Shown: piece by piece, positions 12,749-18,823 of the stretch | How positions within the stretch are numbered: the stretch's first letter is position 1 | How the letters are laid out: each line of letters opens with the position of its first letter | Source of the DNA: Chloroflexi bacterium RBG_13_53_26 | GTDB lineage: Bacteria > Chloroflexota > Dehalococcoidia > UBA2247 > RBG-13-53-26 | Reading direction: 5' to 3' | Assembly (NCBI GenBank): GCA_001795035.1 | Contig: MGMW01000013.1 | Span: forward strand, 1 to 18,823 | Length of the DNA stretch: 18,823 nucleotides | Notes under the pieces: generated by a model | Database searches by the model: none | What the model saw: the letters and a program-made list of their open reading frames with translations, nothing else | What the model was told of the DNA's origin: nothing | Translations under genes and position numbers: made by a program

Positions 12749-13537
12749 ATGAGAAAACGGTCAAAAATACAGTCGATCTTATTCGACAAAGAGAAATGGA
12801 GCGTAACGGCCGCGCGGCATTGGTTGCAGACTCATTCTAAGGCGGCGCCTAAAGCCGACACGACCGAGAATTATTACCGGTTCAGGCAATCGCCTCCTTT
12901 CAATTTCACAAAAGGCAGCTTGCGAACAATCACGCTATCCGCGCCGCAGGGAATCAAGGCGATTATCGGCGTTGAACGAACTCGAACGACAACGAAAAAA
13001 GCAACCGCCCGAACGCGAATCAAAAAGCTTGCAATTCGGTCAAAGGTAAAAGTGAATCCTCGGCCGAAAGTCAAAGCAAAGCGACCATGGTTGCCGACCA
13101 TGTTGGTTGATATAGCAACCGCGCTTTCTATCGAACTGGAAAGCGGCGAGGAGCTAAAGTTTCCGATACGCGGTGACTTTGCTCTTTGCTCGAACAAGTC
13201 GGGTTCGGAATTATGGATCGTGTCGCGCAAAGGCTCAAAAAAGATCGACACGACAGACGTCGATTCCCGCGCCGAAAAGCTCTATGAGACGTTCACCGGA
13301 TTCGAGCACGACAGTGTAGGAAACTTGGTTCATGTTCGGCCGAGGGAGTTCACCAAAATCGGCCGAGCAATGTCGATCGTTTATCGTTCGGACAAGTTTT
13401 CTAAGCCCGGAAAGACGAGCGATTATATCCATTCATTTAGAAGCTATCCTTCCGTTTCGGTCGACGATCCGAAGCGGCCCAAAATTGTCGCTCTTCGGGG
13501 CGGACAGATAAAGATCAAAAAGGAGGGAATCACATGA
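12749..13537 (+). CDS. Late structural/maturation-type protein of unknown function, 262 aa
   Basis: The N-terminal part (14-75) has the layout KEKWSVTAARHWLQTH...TTENYYRFRQSPPFNF...RTITLSAPQGIKAIIG, which resembles a small domain I associate with phage structural and head-maturation proteins. A basic linker (77-113: RTRTTTKKATARTRIKK, KVKVNPRPKVKAKR) follows. The C-terminal half is a beta-rich domain (FALCSNKSGSELWIVSRKG, SIVYRSDKF, IHSFRSYPSV, IVALRGGQIKIKKEGI). No catalytic motif is obvious. It begins 1 base after the previous stop and ends in an ATGA overlap with the basic protein gene, so it is coupled to it. The domain resemblance is from memory and should be tested. Confidence 0.7.
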   Translation: MRKRSKIQSILFDKEKWSVTAARHWLQTHSKAAPKADTTENYYRFRQSPPFNFTKGSLRTITLSAPQGIKAIIGVERTRTTTKKATARTRIKKLAIRSKVKVNPRPKVKAKRPWLPTMLVDIATALSIELESGEELKFPIRGDFALCSNKSGSELWIVSRKGSKKIDTTDVDSRAEKLYETFTGFEHDSVGNLVHVRPREFTKIGRAMSIVYRSDKFSKPGKTSDYIHSFRSYPSVSVDDPKRPKIVALRGGQIKIKKEGIT

Positions 13538-14427
13538 TGGGCTCAGAAATACTGTTATTGAATCCGCGCCGCAAGCGACGGACGAAAAAGCGCGCAGCAC
13601 CAAAGCGGCGAGCGTCCAGCACGCGACGCCGCACAACCCGAACACGACGACGGCGCAACCCCACGGGGCGATTTGTGGCCGCATCGAAAGGAGTGAAGAC
13701 AATGGCGAAAAGAAGAAGAAGGCGGACCGCAGCGACAACGACGACACGCCGCCGACGACGCAGACACAACCCGTCACGCGCTCGCACGATCGCCCGCAGG
13801 GTCGGCACGCGAGCAAGGGGCGCTTTTGCCGGGCTGAATTTCAAAGGGGCCTTGAAAGAGGTTCCGATGGAGCTGATCGGCATGTTCTCGGCCAAGTGGG
13901 CGGCGAAACGGTTCGGGAATCCGGCAACGGAAACCGATCCCGCTTCTTGGAACGCCGCGTCCTATATCAAGGGCGCCTTGGGCGCAGTGGGCGGCGGCAT
14001 CCTGATGAACATGATCAAACCGGGCAGCGGCCATGACGTTTTGCGCGGCGGTCTGTCCCTCATGGCGTACAAGCTGATTGAGAACAAGGGGATTGCAAAT
14101 TCCCCGTTCTGGTCCGCTCAGTTGGGCGCCGATGAGTCCGCGGCAAGGGTGCCCGGTGTCATCGAAATGAACGGACTCGGTGAGCCGTTTATTCTCGGTG
14201 AGGATTATCAGTGGAGGCCGCTCAACGGCGCCGATGACTACCGCGCGATCTCCGGATACGGCGCCGATGAGTATGTCATGGGCGACGCGCTGGTGCGTCC
14301 CGGTCCGCTGGGAGCCGAGGAAATGTACGGTGACGCGCTGGTGCGTCCCGGTCCGCTGGGAGCCGAGGAAATGTACGGCGAATCATTACTTGACCGCTCT
14401 ATGGGCCGGTCCTTTTTGAGGAGGTAA
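13534..14427 (+). CDS. Arg-rich basic DNA-condensing-like protein with hydrophobic domain, 297 aa
   Basis: A strong AAGGAGGG (13520-13527) precedes ATG 13534. Residues 11-94 are protamine-like: long Arg/Lys/Thr/Ser runs, with NP pairs (NPRRKRR, RRNPTGRF, RHNPSRAR). Residues 95-185 are Gly/Ala-rich and helical (KGALGAVGGGILMNMI, GGLSLMAYKLIEN), possibly membrane-associated. The C-terminus carries two identical 16-residue repeats (250-281). The Arg-rich arm would neutralise packaged DNA and link it to the capsid or membrane. A second in-frame start, M57 at 13702, has AAAGGAG 8 bases upstream and would give a 241-residue form. Next to the capsid-like genes. Confidence 0.82.
   Translation: MMGSEILLLNPRRKRRTKKRAAPKRRASSTRRRTTRTRRRRNPTGRFVAASKGVKTMAKRRRRRTAATTTTRRRRRRHNPSRARTIARRVGTRARGAFAGLNFKGALKEVPMELIGMFSAKWAAKRFGNPATETDPASWNAASYIKGALGAVGGGILMNMIKPGSGHDVLRGGLSLMAYKLIENKGIANSPFWSAQLGADESAARVPGVIEMNGLGEPFILGEDYQWRPLNGADDYRAISGYGADEYVMGDALVRPGPLGAEEMYGDALVRPGPLGAEEMYGESLLDRSMGRSFLRR
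14281..14376 (+). repeat. 48-bp tandem duplication, two copies
   Basis: 14281-14328 and 14329-14376 are identical except for the third base of the second codon position (GGC/GGT). Each encodes the 16 residues GDALVRPGPLGAEEMY. The near-identity of DNA means a recent in-frame duplication near the C-terminus of the basic protein. Confidence 0.93.
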
Positions 14428-14429
14428 CC

Positions 14430-15191
14430 ATGGGCTACATGAACGTAAAGGAAAAGTGGTTCTACTACGATACCGTCATGGTGTCCCCGTGGGTGGGGAC
14501 GCTCAGTCACCCGATCCCTGGCTGGTATTCGTCGTTTTCAAACCTCGCGACGAGCGACGCTATCACGTTCTTCAATTCGAGGAACAAGGCGATAGGTTTG
14601 GCGTACAACAATCAGGACGCGCGCGATCAACTCCCGTTCGCCTTGGTCGCTGAAACGGTATCGATCGGGTTCTTCGGTCCCTCGGCCGCGTCGTTGTACG
14701 GCACGCCGTGCCCGTGCGTTCGAGGCGTCAAAGGCCGCGTTGATTTCCTGTCCGCGTGGTGGGAAGATGAGGTACCGCAGCACACAAGCGCAGTCTTCAA
14801 AGTCAATCAGGACGAGCGACTGAAAACGAATTGCGCGATGCTTCCGGCGTCCTACGGTCCCACAGGATTCGCGCAAGGGCAGGGCGACACGTCCACATTG
14901 CACGGAAACTCAGCTTCCGTGAACGCCGGCGGTATGGGAACTCCCCATCTAAAATACCGTTGGGAATTTTCGGCGGACGGAATCGGAATTCCGAGACGTG
15001 CGACGATGTCGGTTGAAATCCGTTTCACCGAGTGGGTAAAGGGATGGATGGCCACTTTGTGGGGTCCCGGTTCCATCGAATTCGCAACTTCACCGAGCCC
15101 GGCCTACGTGGCTGTACCGTCCGTTTTCATGGTGCAGTGCATGATCACAGGTCGTCGTGAGGTACAACAGCGCGGCGAGTATCACGCATAG
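14430..15191 (+). CDS. Capsid-like protein A (paralog of the next gene), 253 aa
   Basis: It has the strongest ribosome site in the window (GAGGAGGT, 5 bases from ATG). It aligns along its whole length with the next gene: YDTV at 13-16 in both, GW(Y/F)xxF at 31, TFFxSR at 46-51 in both, an FF(G/A)P segment near 81-85, NQDE/QQDV followed by AxPxxYGPxG, IPR at 188-190 in both, and REVQQRG at the end (243-249). The predicted fold is all-beta. Strong translation signals, virion-operon location and a tandem paralog fit a major capsid protein pair such as the two single-jelly-roll proteins of sphaerolipovirus-type viruses. The fold is inferred, not proved. Confidence 0.75.
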   Translation: MGYMNVKEKWFYYDTVMVSPWVGTLSHPIPGWYSSFSNLATSDAITFFNSRNKAIGLAYNNQDARDQLPFALVAETVSIGFFGPSAASLYGTPCPCVRGVKGRVDFLSAWWEDEVPQHTSAVFKVNQDERLKTNCAMLPASYGPTGFAQGQGDTSTLHGNSASVNAGGMGTPHLKYRWEFSADGIGIPRRATMSVEIRFTEWVKGWMATLWGPGSIEFATSPSPAYVAVPSVFMVQCMITGRREVQQRGEYHA

Positions 15192-15214
15192 AGCGCAGGA
15201 AAGGCGGTTTTTTC

Positions 15215-16024
15215 ATGGATTATAAAAACGTAGCAGAAAGCGCGGCGCTCTATGATACCGTAGTAGTTTGTAAAAACATGTACGGCAAAGAGTCGTCTAT
15301 CGGAGGTTGGTTCACAACCTTCGCCGGATTCTCGGCAAATGAGAAACACACGTTTTTCAAAAGCCGAACCGAGGGATCGTCACATCTCGCCTATTGCAAT
15401 ATGCAATCGGCGGATAACGTCGACTTCGTGTTCAAGGTGTTCAGTTTCGGCGTTCGGTTCTTCGCGCCGGTCAATCCGGACTGTCTGAACTATCAGATCC
15501 TTTCACCGAGTCAGTATGCCGAAAACATGCCGGTTTGGTGGATGTTCGATCTGCCGAAGTTCTGCGGTATCGATTTCAGGGTTCAGCAAGACGTGATAAT
15601 CGAAAACACCTGTCTTGCGACGCCGTCGGGATACGGTCCGCGCGGCGGCGGCGGCGCTCAGCCGGCAACAGACACCCGCGTGGGGAATGCCAATCAGATC
15701 CCGTGGAAAGCGGTCACCGGAACAATCGGCGAGCCGTCGATCGACAATCGTTTCCCGTTGCCGAATCCGATCGAAATTCCGCGCAATACACCGATTGAGG
15801 CGAACGTCTATGTTTCGGAATATGGGCGTTATGTTTTGCGGCAGCTCGCCGGCCCGGAATCAACGGTGATGTTGAATGAGAACCAAGTCAGCACGCCGGC
15901 CTATGCGGACTATCTCTCGATGCCGAACCGATACGGCATACAGGTGTCCCTGTACGGCTATCGCGAGGTTCAGCAGCGCGGGCAGTATTTCGCGGCGGGT
16001 GCCATTCAATCCGGCAGGGAATAG
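15215..16024 (+). CDS. Capsid-like protein B (paralog of the preceding gene), 269 aa
   Basis: GGAAAGGCGG precedes the ATG at 15215. It keeps the same landmarks as its neighbour: LYDTVVV (12-18), GWFTTFAGF (31-39), HTFFKSR (45-51), FGVRFFAP (78-85), MPVWWMFDLPKF (105-116), FRVQQDV...ATPSGYGPRG (121-144), IEIPRNTPIEA (186-196) and YGYREVQQRGQYFA (247-260). It differs by a Gly-rich loop (145-150), a longer C-terminal tail and different loops, so the pair has probably specialised. Two related capsid subunits forming hetero-oligomeric capsomers is a plausible architecture. No homolog name is assigned without a search. Confidence 0.75.
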   Translation: MDYKNVAESAALYDTVVVCKNMYGKESSIGGWFTTFAGFSANEKHTFFKSRTEGSSHLAYCNMQSADNVDFVFKVFSFGVRFFAPVNPDCLNYQILSPSQYAENMPVWWMFDLPKFCGIDFRVQQDVIIENTCLATPSGYGPRGGGGAQPATDTRVGNANQIPWKAVTGTIGEPSIDNRFPLPNPIEIPRNTPIEANVYVSEYGRYVLRQLAGPESTVMLNENQVSTPAYADYLSMPNRYGIQVSLYGYREVQQRGQYFAAGAIQSGRE

Positions 16025-16031
16025 GTGAAAC

Positions 16032-16517
16032 ATGAACGCTCGAATTGATAGAAGTTCTCTGTTAGGCCGTTACGACCAAGACGCCGGCCCGTGGCGCCCG
16101 ATGTACTACGGCTTGACGATCAACGTACCGTTAGCCGGCGGTCAAAGTGAGAGCGGGACTGTCACGCTGAACAATCAGCCGTACATATGGCAATTCCTAT
16201 CTCATATGATCCTTGGCAATACGTACGATTGGGAAACCACGGGACTCATGCAAGACGGGCAATATATGATCGAATTCAAGGACGAACAAAGCAACTATCA
16301 AAACGTGCCGGTTGCAGCGTCGGCCGCATTCGGTCAAGGTAAAACCGGCTACATGGTCGAGTTCCCCTTTCCGATCCCTTTCGCGGGCAATAAGACGATC
16401 ACCTTCCGGGTGACGAACAACTACACCCGCATTCTGACACCGACACCGGCCGCTCCGGTTTTCCCGGTCAATCTGGTGCTCGGTGGTGTCGCGGATTGGG
16501 GCGAACTGGTTTCCTAA
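16032..16517 (+). CDS. Small beta-rich virion protein, 161 aa
   Basis: AGGTGA lies before the ATG. The 161-residue protein is beta-rich with polar, Gly/Asn-rich turns (MYYGLTINVPLAGGQ, GTVTLNNQPYIWQFL, QYMIEFKDEQSNYQNVPV, KTITFRVTNNYTRIL, VFPVNLVLGG). It sits directly after the capsid pair and before another beta-rich protein, so a minor capsid or penton-like role is likely. The AAFGQGKTGY segment is not a Walker A, as it lacks the full GxxxxGK(S/T) spacing and the right fold context. Confidence 0.7.
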   Translation: MNARIDRSSLLGRYDQDAGPWRPMYYGLTINVPLAGGQSESGTVTLNNQPYIWQFLSHMILGNTYDWETTGLMQDGQYMIEFKDEQSNYQNVPVAASAAFGQGKTGYMVEFPFPIPFAGNKTITFRVTNNYTRILTPTPAAPVFPVNLVLGGVADWGELVS

Positions 16518-16529
16518 AGGAGCCCCTTC

Positions 16530-17270
16530 ATGAAAACTCTCTTCAAAGACTCAACAAACGTATTGAGACGCGCTATCAAAGAAGGCGTCATCGATCCCAC
16601 TATGCGCGCGATCGCGGTGAAGTCGTTCGGCAAGGTGTCGCTATTTCAGCCGCTCATGTCTCAACTACATGCGCAACAGAAGAAATATCGACAGTCGACG
16701 GCTTGGCTCGGCAAGCAGAATTCTTGGATGTTGCCGGCCACAAGGCGATTTCAAATAAGCGCTTTTCCTCCCGTAACGCCCTCGGTGTCCGCATTGCCGG
16801 CGCCGTGGATGGTAGAGCTTGCCCGCTTCAGTGTTCCCGATATGAATATCGGATTTGTGAAGTCGTTCGAGCAATACCTTTCCATACAACACGGTACCGA
16901 ATACACCGTGAGCGATTTATGGGGAAATCCGTTTTGCGCCCGTCCGAACGTCGTCACCTGGTATTTCCGGCTTTCGCCCGCGGCATCCATGACGCTCGAA
17001 CAGTGGGTAGATATCAACGGCACTTCGGCGACGCCAGACAACTTGCCCGGACGTCCATACACCGATTTACCGTTCACGGACGATCTTTGGTATCCGGCGA
17101 CAAGCCCGCCGGCTCAGAACATTCATTTGACTGTGCCGGGCGGTTTCTGTCTAAGGGTGTTTCTATTGGCGCCGGCGTTGGTAGGCCTTAGAGCGGCTTG
17201 CAAGCTTGCCGGCACCATTCAGTCGGAACTCAATATAGAGGCGCAACAAGTCGCGCGGGTGGGTTGGTGA
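16530..17270 (+). CDS. Late virion-type protein of unknown function, 246 aa
   Basis: AAAGGAG is 9 bases from the ATG. The N-terminal 60 residues are helical and basic (FKDSTNVLRRAIKEGVID, QLHAQQKKYRQS). The middle and C-terminal parts look beta-rich with aromatic and proline residues (WMLPATRRFQISAFPPV, WMVELARFSVPDMN, VVTWYFRLSPAASM, HLTVPGGFCLRVFLLAPAL), then a short helical end (ACKLAGTIQSELNIEAQQVAR). Probably a minor capsid protein by position. The stop shares one base with the start of the transglycosylase (TGATG, 17268-17272), so the two are coupled. Confidence 0.7.
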   Translation: MKTLFKDSTNVLRRAIKEGVIDPTMRAIAVKSFGKVSLFQPLMSQLHAQQKKYRQSTAWLGKQNSWMLPATRRFQISAFPPVTPSVSALPAPWMVELARFSVPDMNIGFVKSFEQYLSIQHGTEYTVSDLWGNPFCARPNVVTWYFRLSPAASMTLEQWVDINGTSATPDNLPGRPYTDLPFTDDLWYPATSPPAQNIHLTVPGGFCLRVFLLAPALVGLRAACKLAGTIQSELNIEAQQVARVGW

Positions 17271-17860
17271 TGGCGTATCCTAAGAATGTCGAGAGATGGC
17301 GTTCAACGGCCTTGGCGGAGCTTTCCAAGTTCCAAATTCCCTTACCGGTTGAATTGATCCTATCTGTAATTGAGCGCGAAAGCGCGGGCATTGCCGGCGA
17401 TGTAAACCAAAAGAGCGGAGCGAGCGGATTAATGCAGATCATGCCGATCGCGCTCACCGATTACAATCAACGGCACGGCACCAAATACACGATGGCAGAC
17501 ATGCGCGGTGATGATCCTTTATCCGCGCAGCGGCAGGTAGAGGTAGGGGTTGCGACCGTCGGGCACTTTTGGCGGTCTGCCTATCGGTATTTGTCCGATA
17601 GGTACGGCAGTCAATCAGCGGTACCGATTGAGGAGCTTGCCCGAATCGCCGATCTGTTTTTTGCCGCCGGCCCTGGTGCGACTCAAAACCGACTGGACAA
17701 AATCAGCGCGCCATTTTGGGAGAACGTCCAAAAGGCTTATCCGACATGGAACGCCCTTCCTCACCCGCGGCACGTATTGAAGGAACCAAAACCTTGGAAC
17801 CTCCCGGCAATCCAAACTTGGCTTGACGCGAGTCATCCAAAAAAAAAAACAACAACCTGA
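17270..17860 (+). CDS. Lytic transglycosylase (SLT-like), 196 aa
   Basis: It cleaves the MurNAc-GlcNAc bond with formation of a 1,6-anhydro ring. The motifs fit: the catalytic Glu37 in SVIERESAGIAG, GASGLMQIMP (50-59), and FAAGPGATQNRL (131-142), the equivalent of the AYNAG motif. I start at ATG 17270, which overlaps the previous stop; an upstream in-frame start would lie wholly inside the preceding gene. The natural stop follows an 11-A run (17839-17849) and KKKTTT. Because -1 slippage there would enter a frame with a membrane helix, two forms may be made (see the next entry). It may serve genome entry as a virion enzyme or act in lysis. Confidence 0.9.
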   Translation: MAYPKNVERWRSTALAELSKFQIPLPVELILSVIERESAGIAGDVNQKSGASGLMQIMPIALTDYNQRHGTKYTMADMRGDDPLSAQRQVEVGVATVGHFWRSAYRYLSDRYGSQSAVPIEELARIADLFFAAGPGATQNRLDKISAPFWENVQKAYPTWNALPHPRHVLKEPKPWNLPAIQTWLDASHPKKKTTT

Positions 17861-17961
17861 TTGAGCTACCGACAGATCCGCAAGCCGGATTCGCGATCGG
17901 TGTAATCATTCTATGCGCCGTCTATTATTTTATGGCCGGCGGAAAGGGTAAAAACAAATGA
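17839..17961 (+). CDS. Frameshift extension of transglycosylase: C-terminal membrane anchor
   Basis: In the -1 frame relative to the transglycosylase, reading from the A-run continues as NNNLIELPTDPQAGF... to a stop at 17959-17961. It includes the hydrophobic helix AGFAIGVIILCAVYYFMA and a basic tail (GGKGKNK). No ATG, GTG or Shine-Dalgarno exists for a separate gene, yet its stop overlaps the next start (ATGA, 17958-17961), a sign that it is translated. Eleven consecutive A (17839-17849) are a textbook site for transcriptional slippage or -1 ribosomal frameshifting. The alternative is one missing A in the assembly, which would simply make the transglycosylase 230 or so residues with an anchor. 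Either way the anchor looks real. Confidence 0.65.
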   Translation, partial: KKKNNNLIELPTDPQAGFAIGVIILCAVYYFMAGGKGKNK

Positions 17962-18272
17962 GCCCGGAAAATGAAAATTTCGACTTTCAAGAAGACAATG
18001 ACACGCAGGATTCAAAAAAACAGGACCTTACCGATACCAAAACGGCGGTGATTGACCTTGTTTTTGCAGCGTGGGCGGCGCAGCGGTTTGCGGGGATGTT
18101 CTACAAAATGGACCATGCGTTCAATCACTATCTTGAAAACGGCATATACAGAGACGATCTGATTGCCGGAGATTTGAAAAAGCTGTCAGGCGGCAACACT
18201 CAAAAACTGATTGAACAATTAGAGGCCTTCCATACCGACTTGACAAAAAAGCTCGTCAAATCTCTGGACTAA
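17958..18272 (+). CDS. Hypothetical late small protein, 104 aa
   Basis: GAAAGGG precedes the ATG, which overlaps the stop of the anchor frame (ATGA). The N-terminus is acidic and disordered (MSPENENFDFQEDNDTQDSKKQD). Residues 30-55 are a moderately hydrophobic helix (VIDLVFAAWAAQRFAGMFYKM), and the C-terminus is a helical region (LKKLSGGNTQKLIEQLEAFHTDLTKKL). As the last gene of the late operon, after the transglycosylase, it could be a lysis accessory or virion protein. No holin call is made because the hydrophobic segment is short and amphipathic. Confidence 0.72.
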   Translation: MSPENENFDFQEDNDTQDSKKQDLTDTKTAVIDLVFAAWAAQRFAGMFYKMDHAFNHYLENGIYRDDLIAGDLKKLSGGNTQKLIEQLEAFHTDLTKKLVKSLD

Positions 18273-18278
18273 AGCTCT

Positions 18279-18297
18279 CATCCTGATAAAATGGATG
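18279..18297 (+). terminator. Weak hairpin after the late operon
   Basis: CATCC (18279-18283) and GGATG (18293-18297) form a 5-bp stem, flanked by AAAGC and GCTTTT which can extend it with an internal loop; TTTT follows. It is in the right place for a terminator after the last late gene but is thermodynamically weak. Confidence 0.35.
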
Positions 18298-18366
18298 TAG
18301 GCTTTTCAGTGAGCTTGTCGGCCGCGCACAGAATAAACCCCTTCGCGCGTCCGACGTTTCTTCCCT

Positions 18367-18413
18367 CCCGATTGTCCGTCAGACCCACTAAAAAATTGAT
18401 GTCGACAATCGGG
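18367..18413. repeat. 10-bp inverted repeat (CCCGATTGTC / GACAATCGGG)
   Basis: Perfect arms at 18367-18376 and 18404-18413 with a 27-bp spacer lie just upstream of the early promoter. The spacing is larger than a simple hairpin terminator and suggests two binding sites for one protein, or an att-type site. Confidence 0.55.
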
Positions 18414-18418
18414 GTTTG

Positions 18419-18434
18419 TGCTATTATCGGTAAT
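18419..18434 (+). promoter_or_regulatory. Extended -10 promoter overlapped by the shared operator
   Basis: TG-C-TATTAT (18419-18427) is an extended -10. ATTATCGGTAAT (18423-18434), the same pseudo-palindrome found three times at 2078-2129, overlaps it, within the palindrome CTATTATCGGTAATAG. No good -35 lies at 17 bp (TTGATG is at 20 bp), which extended -10 promoters do not need. It would drive the early operon from 18450 round the junction to 2092. Confidence 0.7.
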
Positions 18435-18449
18435 AGAAGGGGTTTAAAA

Positions 18450-18650
18450 ATGCAGAACTATTGTCAAGTCGAGAAGAAGGCACTTATTCCGCGTTGCGGT
18501 TTGAGACCTCAAGAGGATTCAAGGGATTGCTTGTTCGCGATTTTATGCCCTGTTTATCAAAGCATGTGCGCATTCTACGCAGTCGGAAGGTGTCTTAATC
18601 GAACCGCTGAACGATACGCGAAAGAAGGAAAGCGTCATGAGCCCAATTGA
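18450..18650 (+). CDS. Cysteine-rich small early protein, 66 aa
   Basis: First gene of the early operon. I use ATG 18450 (after GAAGGGG), since in-frame starts further up would include the promoter. The 66 residues (MQNYCQVEKKALIPRCGLR...) have six cysteines at 5, 16, 27, 33, 40 and 48, with the end KEGKRHEPN basic. The spacing suggests a metal-binding or disulfide-stabilised fold, though no known motif fits. It overlaps the next gene by 14 bases. Function unknown. Confidence 0.68.
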   Translation: MQNYCQVEKKALIPRCGLRPQEDSRDCLFAILCPVYQSMCAFYAVGRCLNRTAERYAKEGKRHEPN

Positions 18651-18823
18651 ACGCTTTAAGCTGTTTTTGAAGGCCTTCTCAAAAAGCCGCGCGCAGTGGG
18701 GGGCGATGTTCATTTGCGACGAACACGGGGCGATAGAGTTTCATGCGTTCGGAGATGCGGACAACATTGAAACCGCGCGATACTATCAAAATCTTTTTTG
18801 CGATTACTTTCAATCGAAGCTCA
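18637..18823 (+). CDS. 5' part of junction-spanning small protein (73 aa in full)
   Basis: AAGAAGGAAAG precedes the ATG at 18637. The coding frame (MSPIERFKLFLKAFSKSRAQ...) runs to the end of the window and continues at base 2 to a stop at 122-124, giving 73 residues. A helical, basic N-terminus is followed by a mixed alpha/beta part (WGAMFICDEHGAIEFHAFG). It overlaps the upstream cysteine-rich gene by 14 bases and the downstream gene by ATGA. Unknown function, but the intact frame across the junction is the main evidence for circularity. Confidence 0.8.
   Translation, partial: MSPIERFKLFLKAFSKSRAQWGAMFICDEHGAIEFHAFGDADNIETARYYQNLFCDYFQSKL

Noticed and set aside
15195..15215. Terminator at the T run before capsid-like gene B
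   Set aside because: There is no stable stem before it and the T run lies between the ribosome site and the start codon of the next gene.
16032..16517. AAFGQGKTGY as a Walker A motif of the missing packaging ATPase
   Set aside because: The GxxxxGK(S/T) spacing is not met, there is no Walker B or arginine finger, and the protein is only 161 residues and beta-rich.
18291..18449. N-terminal extension of the cysteine-rich early protein
   Set aside because: It would run through the promoter and operator; ATG 18450 has a ribosome site and a shorter, more plausible product.

Overview
The window is a complete circular element. Its first 89 bases (1-89) are repeated exactly as its last 89 bases (18735-18823), and one small gene reads in frame across the junction, so the circle is 18,734 bp. 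The sequence fits a small, integrating, tailless bacteriophage or its excised or episomal form. It has a tyrosine recombinase, a winged-helix replication-type protein, a lytic transglycosylase, and a long run of rightward structural genes. That run holds two tandem paralogous capsid-like proteins, an arginine-rich basic protein, a collagen-like protein, a beta-helix spike-like protein and membrane proteins. I found no portal, terminase, tail gene, DNA polymerase, recognisable packaging ATPase (Walker A) or HUH replicase. The host is probably a Gram-negative bacterium. A lipoprotein with a long Asp-Thr-rich linker is of the style common in Myxococcota and related deltaproteobacterial lineages, so that host group is a guess worth testing.

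Layout. (A) 18419 through the junction to 2092: an early + strand operon of ten small, tightly overlapping genes, several with paired cysteines that look like zinc-binding knuckles. It starts at an extended -10 promoter. (B) 2078-4716: a second + strand operon starting at a textbook sigma70 promoter embedded in three copies of a 12-bp palindromic site. The same site overlaps the operon A promoter, so one regulator probably controls both. Operon B holds small membrane and unknown proteins, the Asp-Thr lipoprotein and, overlapping it, the integrase. (C) 4686-6499, minus strand: the replication-type protein followed by a radical SAM enzyme coupled to it by an ATGA overlap. The radical SAM gene converges on, and overlaps, the integrase 3' end. 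(D) 6500-6886: a gene-free region dense in direct and inverted repeats, the best candidate for origin and divergent control region. (E) 6887-18272: the late, virion and lysis operon, all + strand.

How it may work (inference). Operons A and B are switched by a shared repressor. The Rep protein acts at region D, and circular DNA is replicated by host polymerases. The late operon builds an icosahedral capsid, perhaps membrane-containing, from a pair of related capsid proteins, with collagen-like and beta-helix proteins as vertex fibres or spikes. The transglycosylase opens peptidoglycan. An 11-A run at its end may allow a -1 slip that adds a C-terminal membrane anchor. The points I find most unusual are the coupled radical SAM gene, the shared operators, the slippery transglycosylase, the duplicated capsid pair and the apparent absence of a packaging motor.
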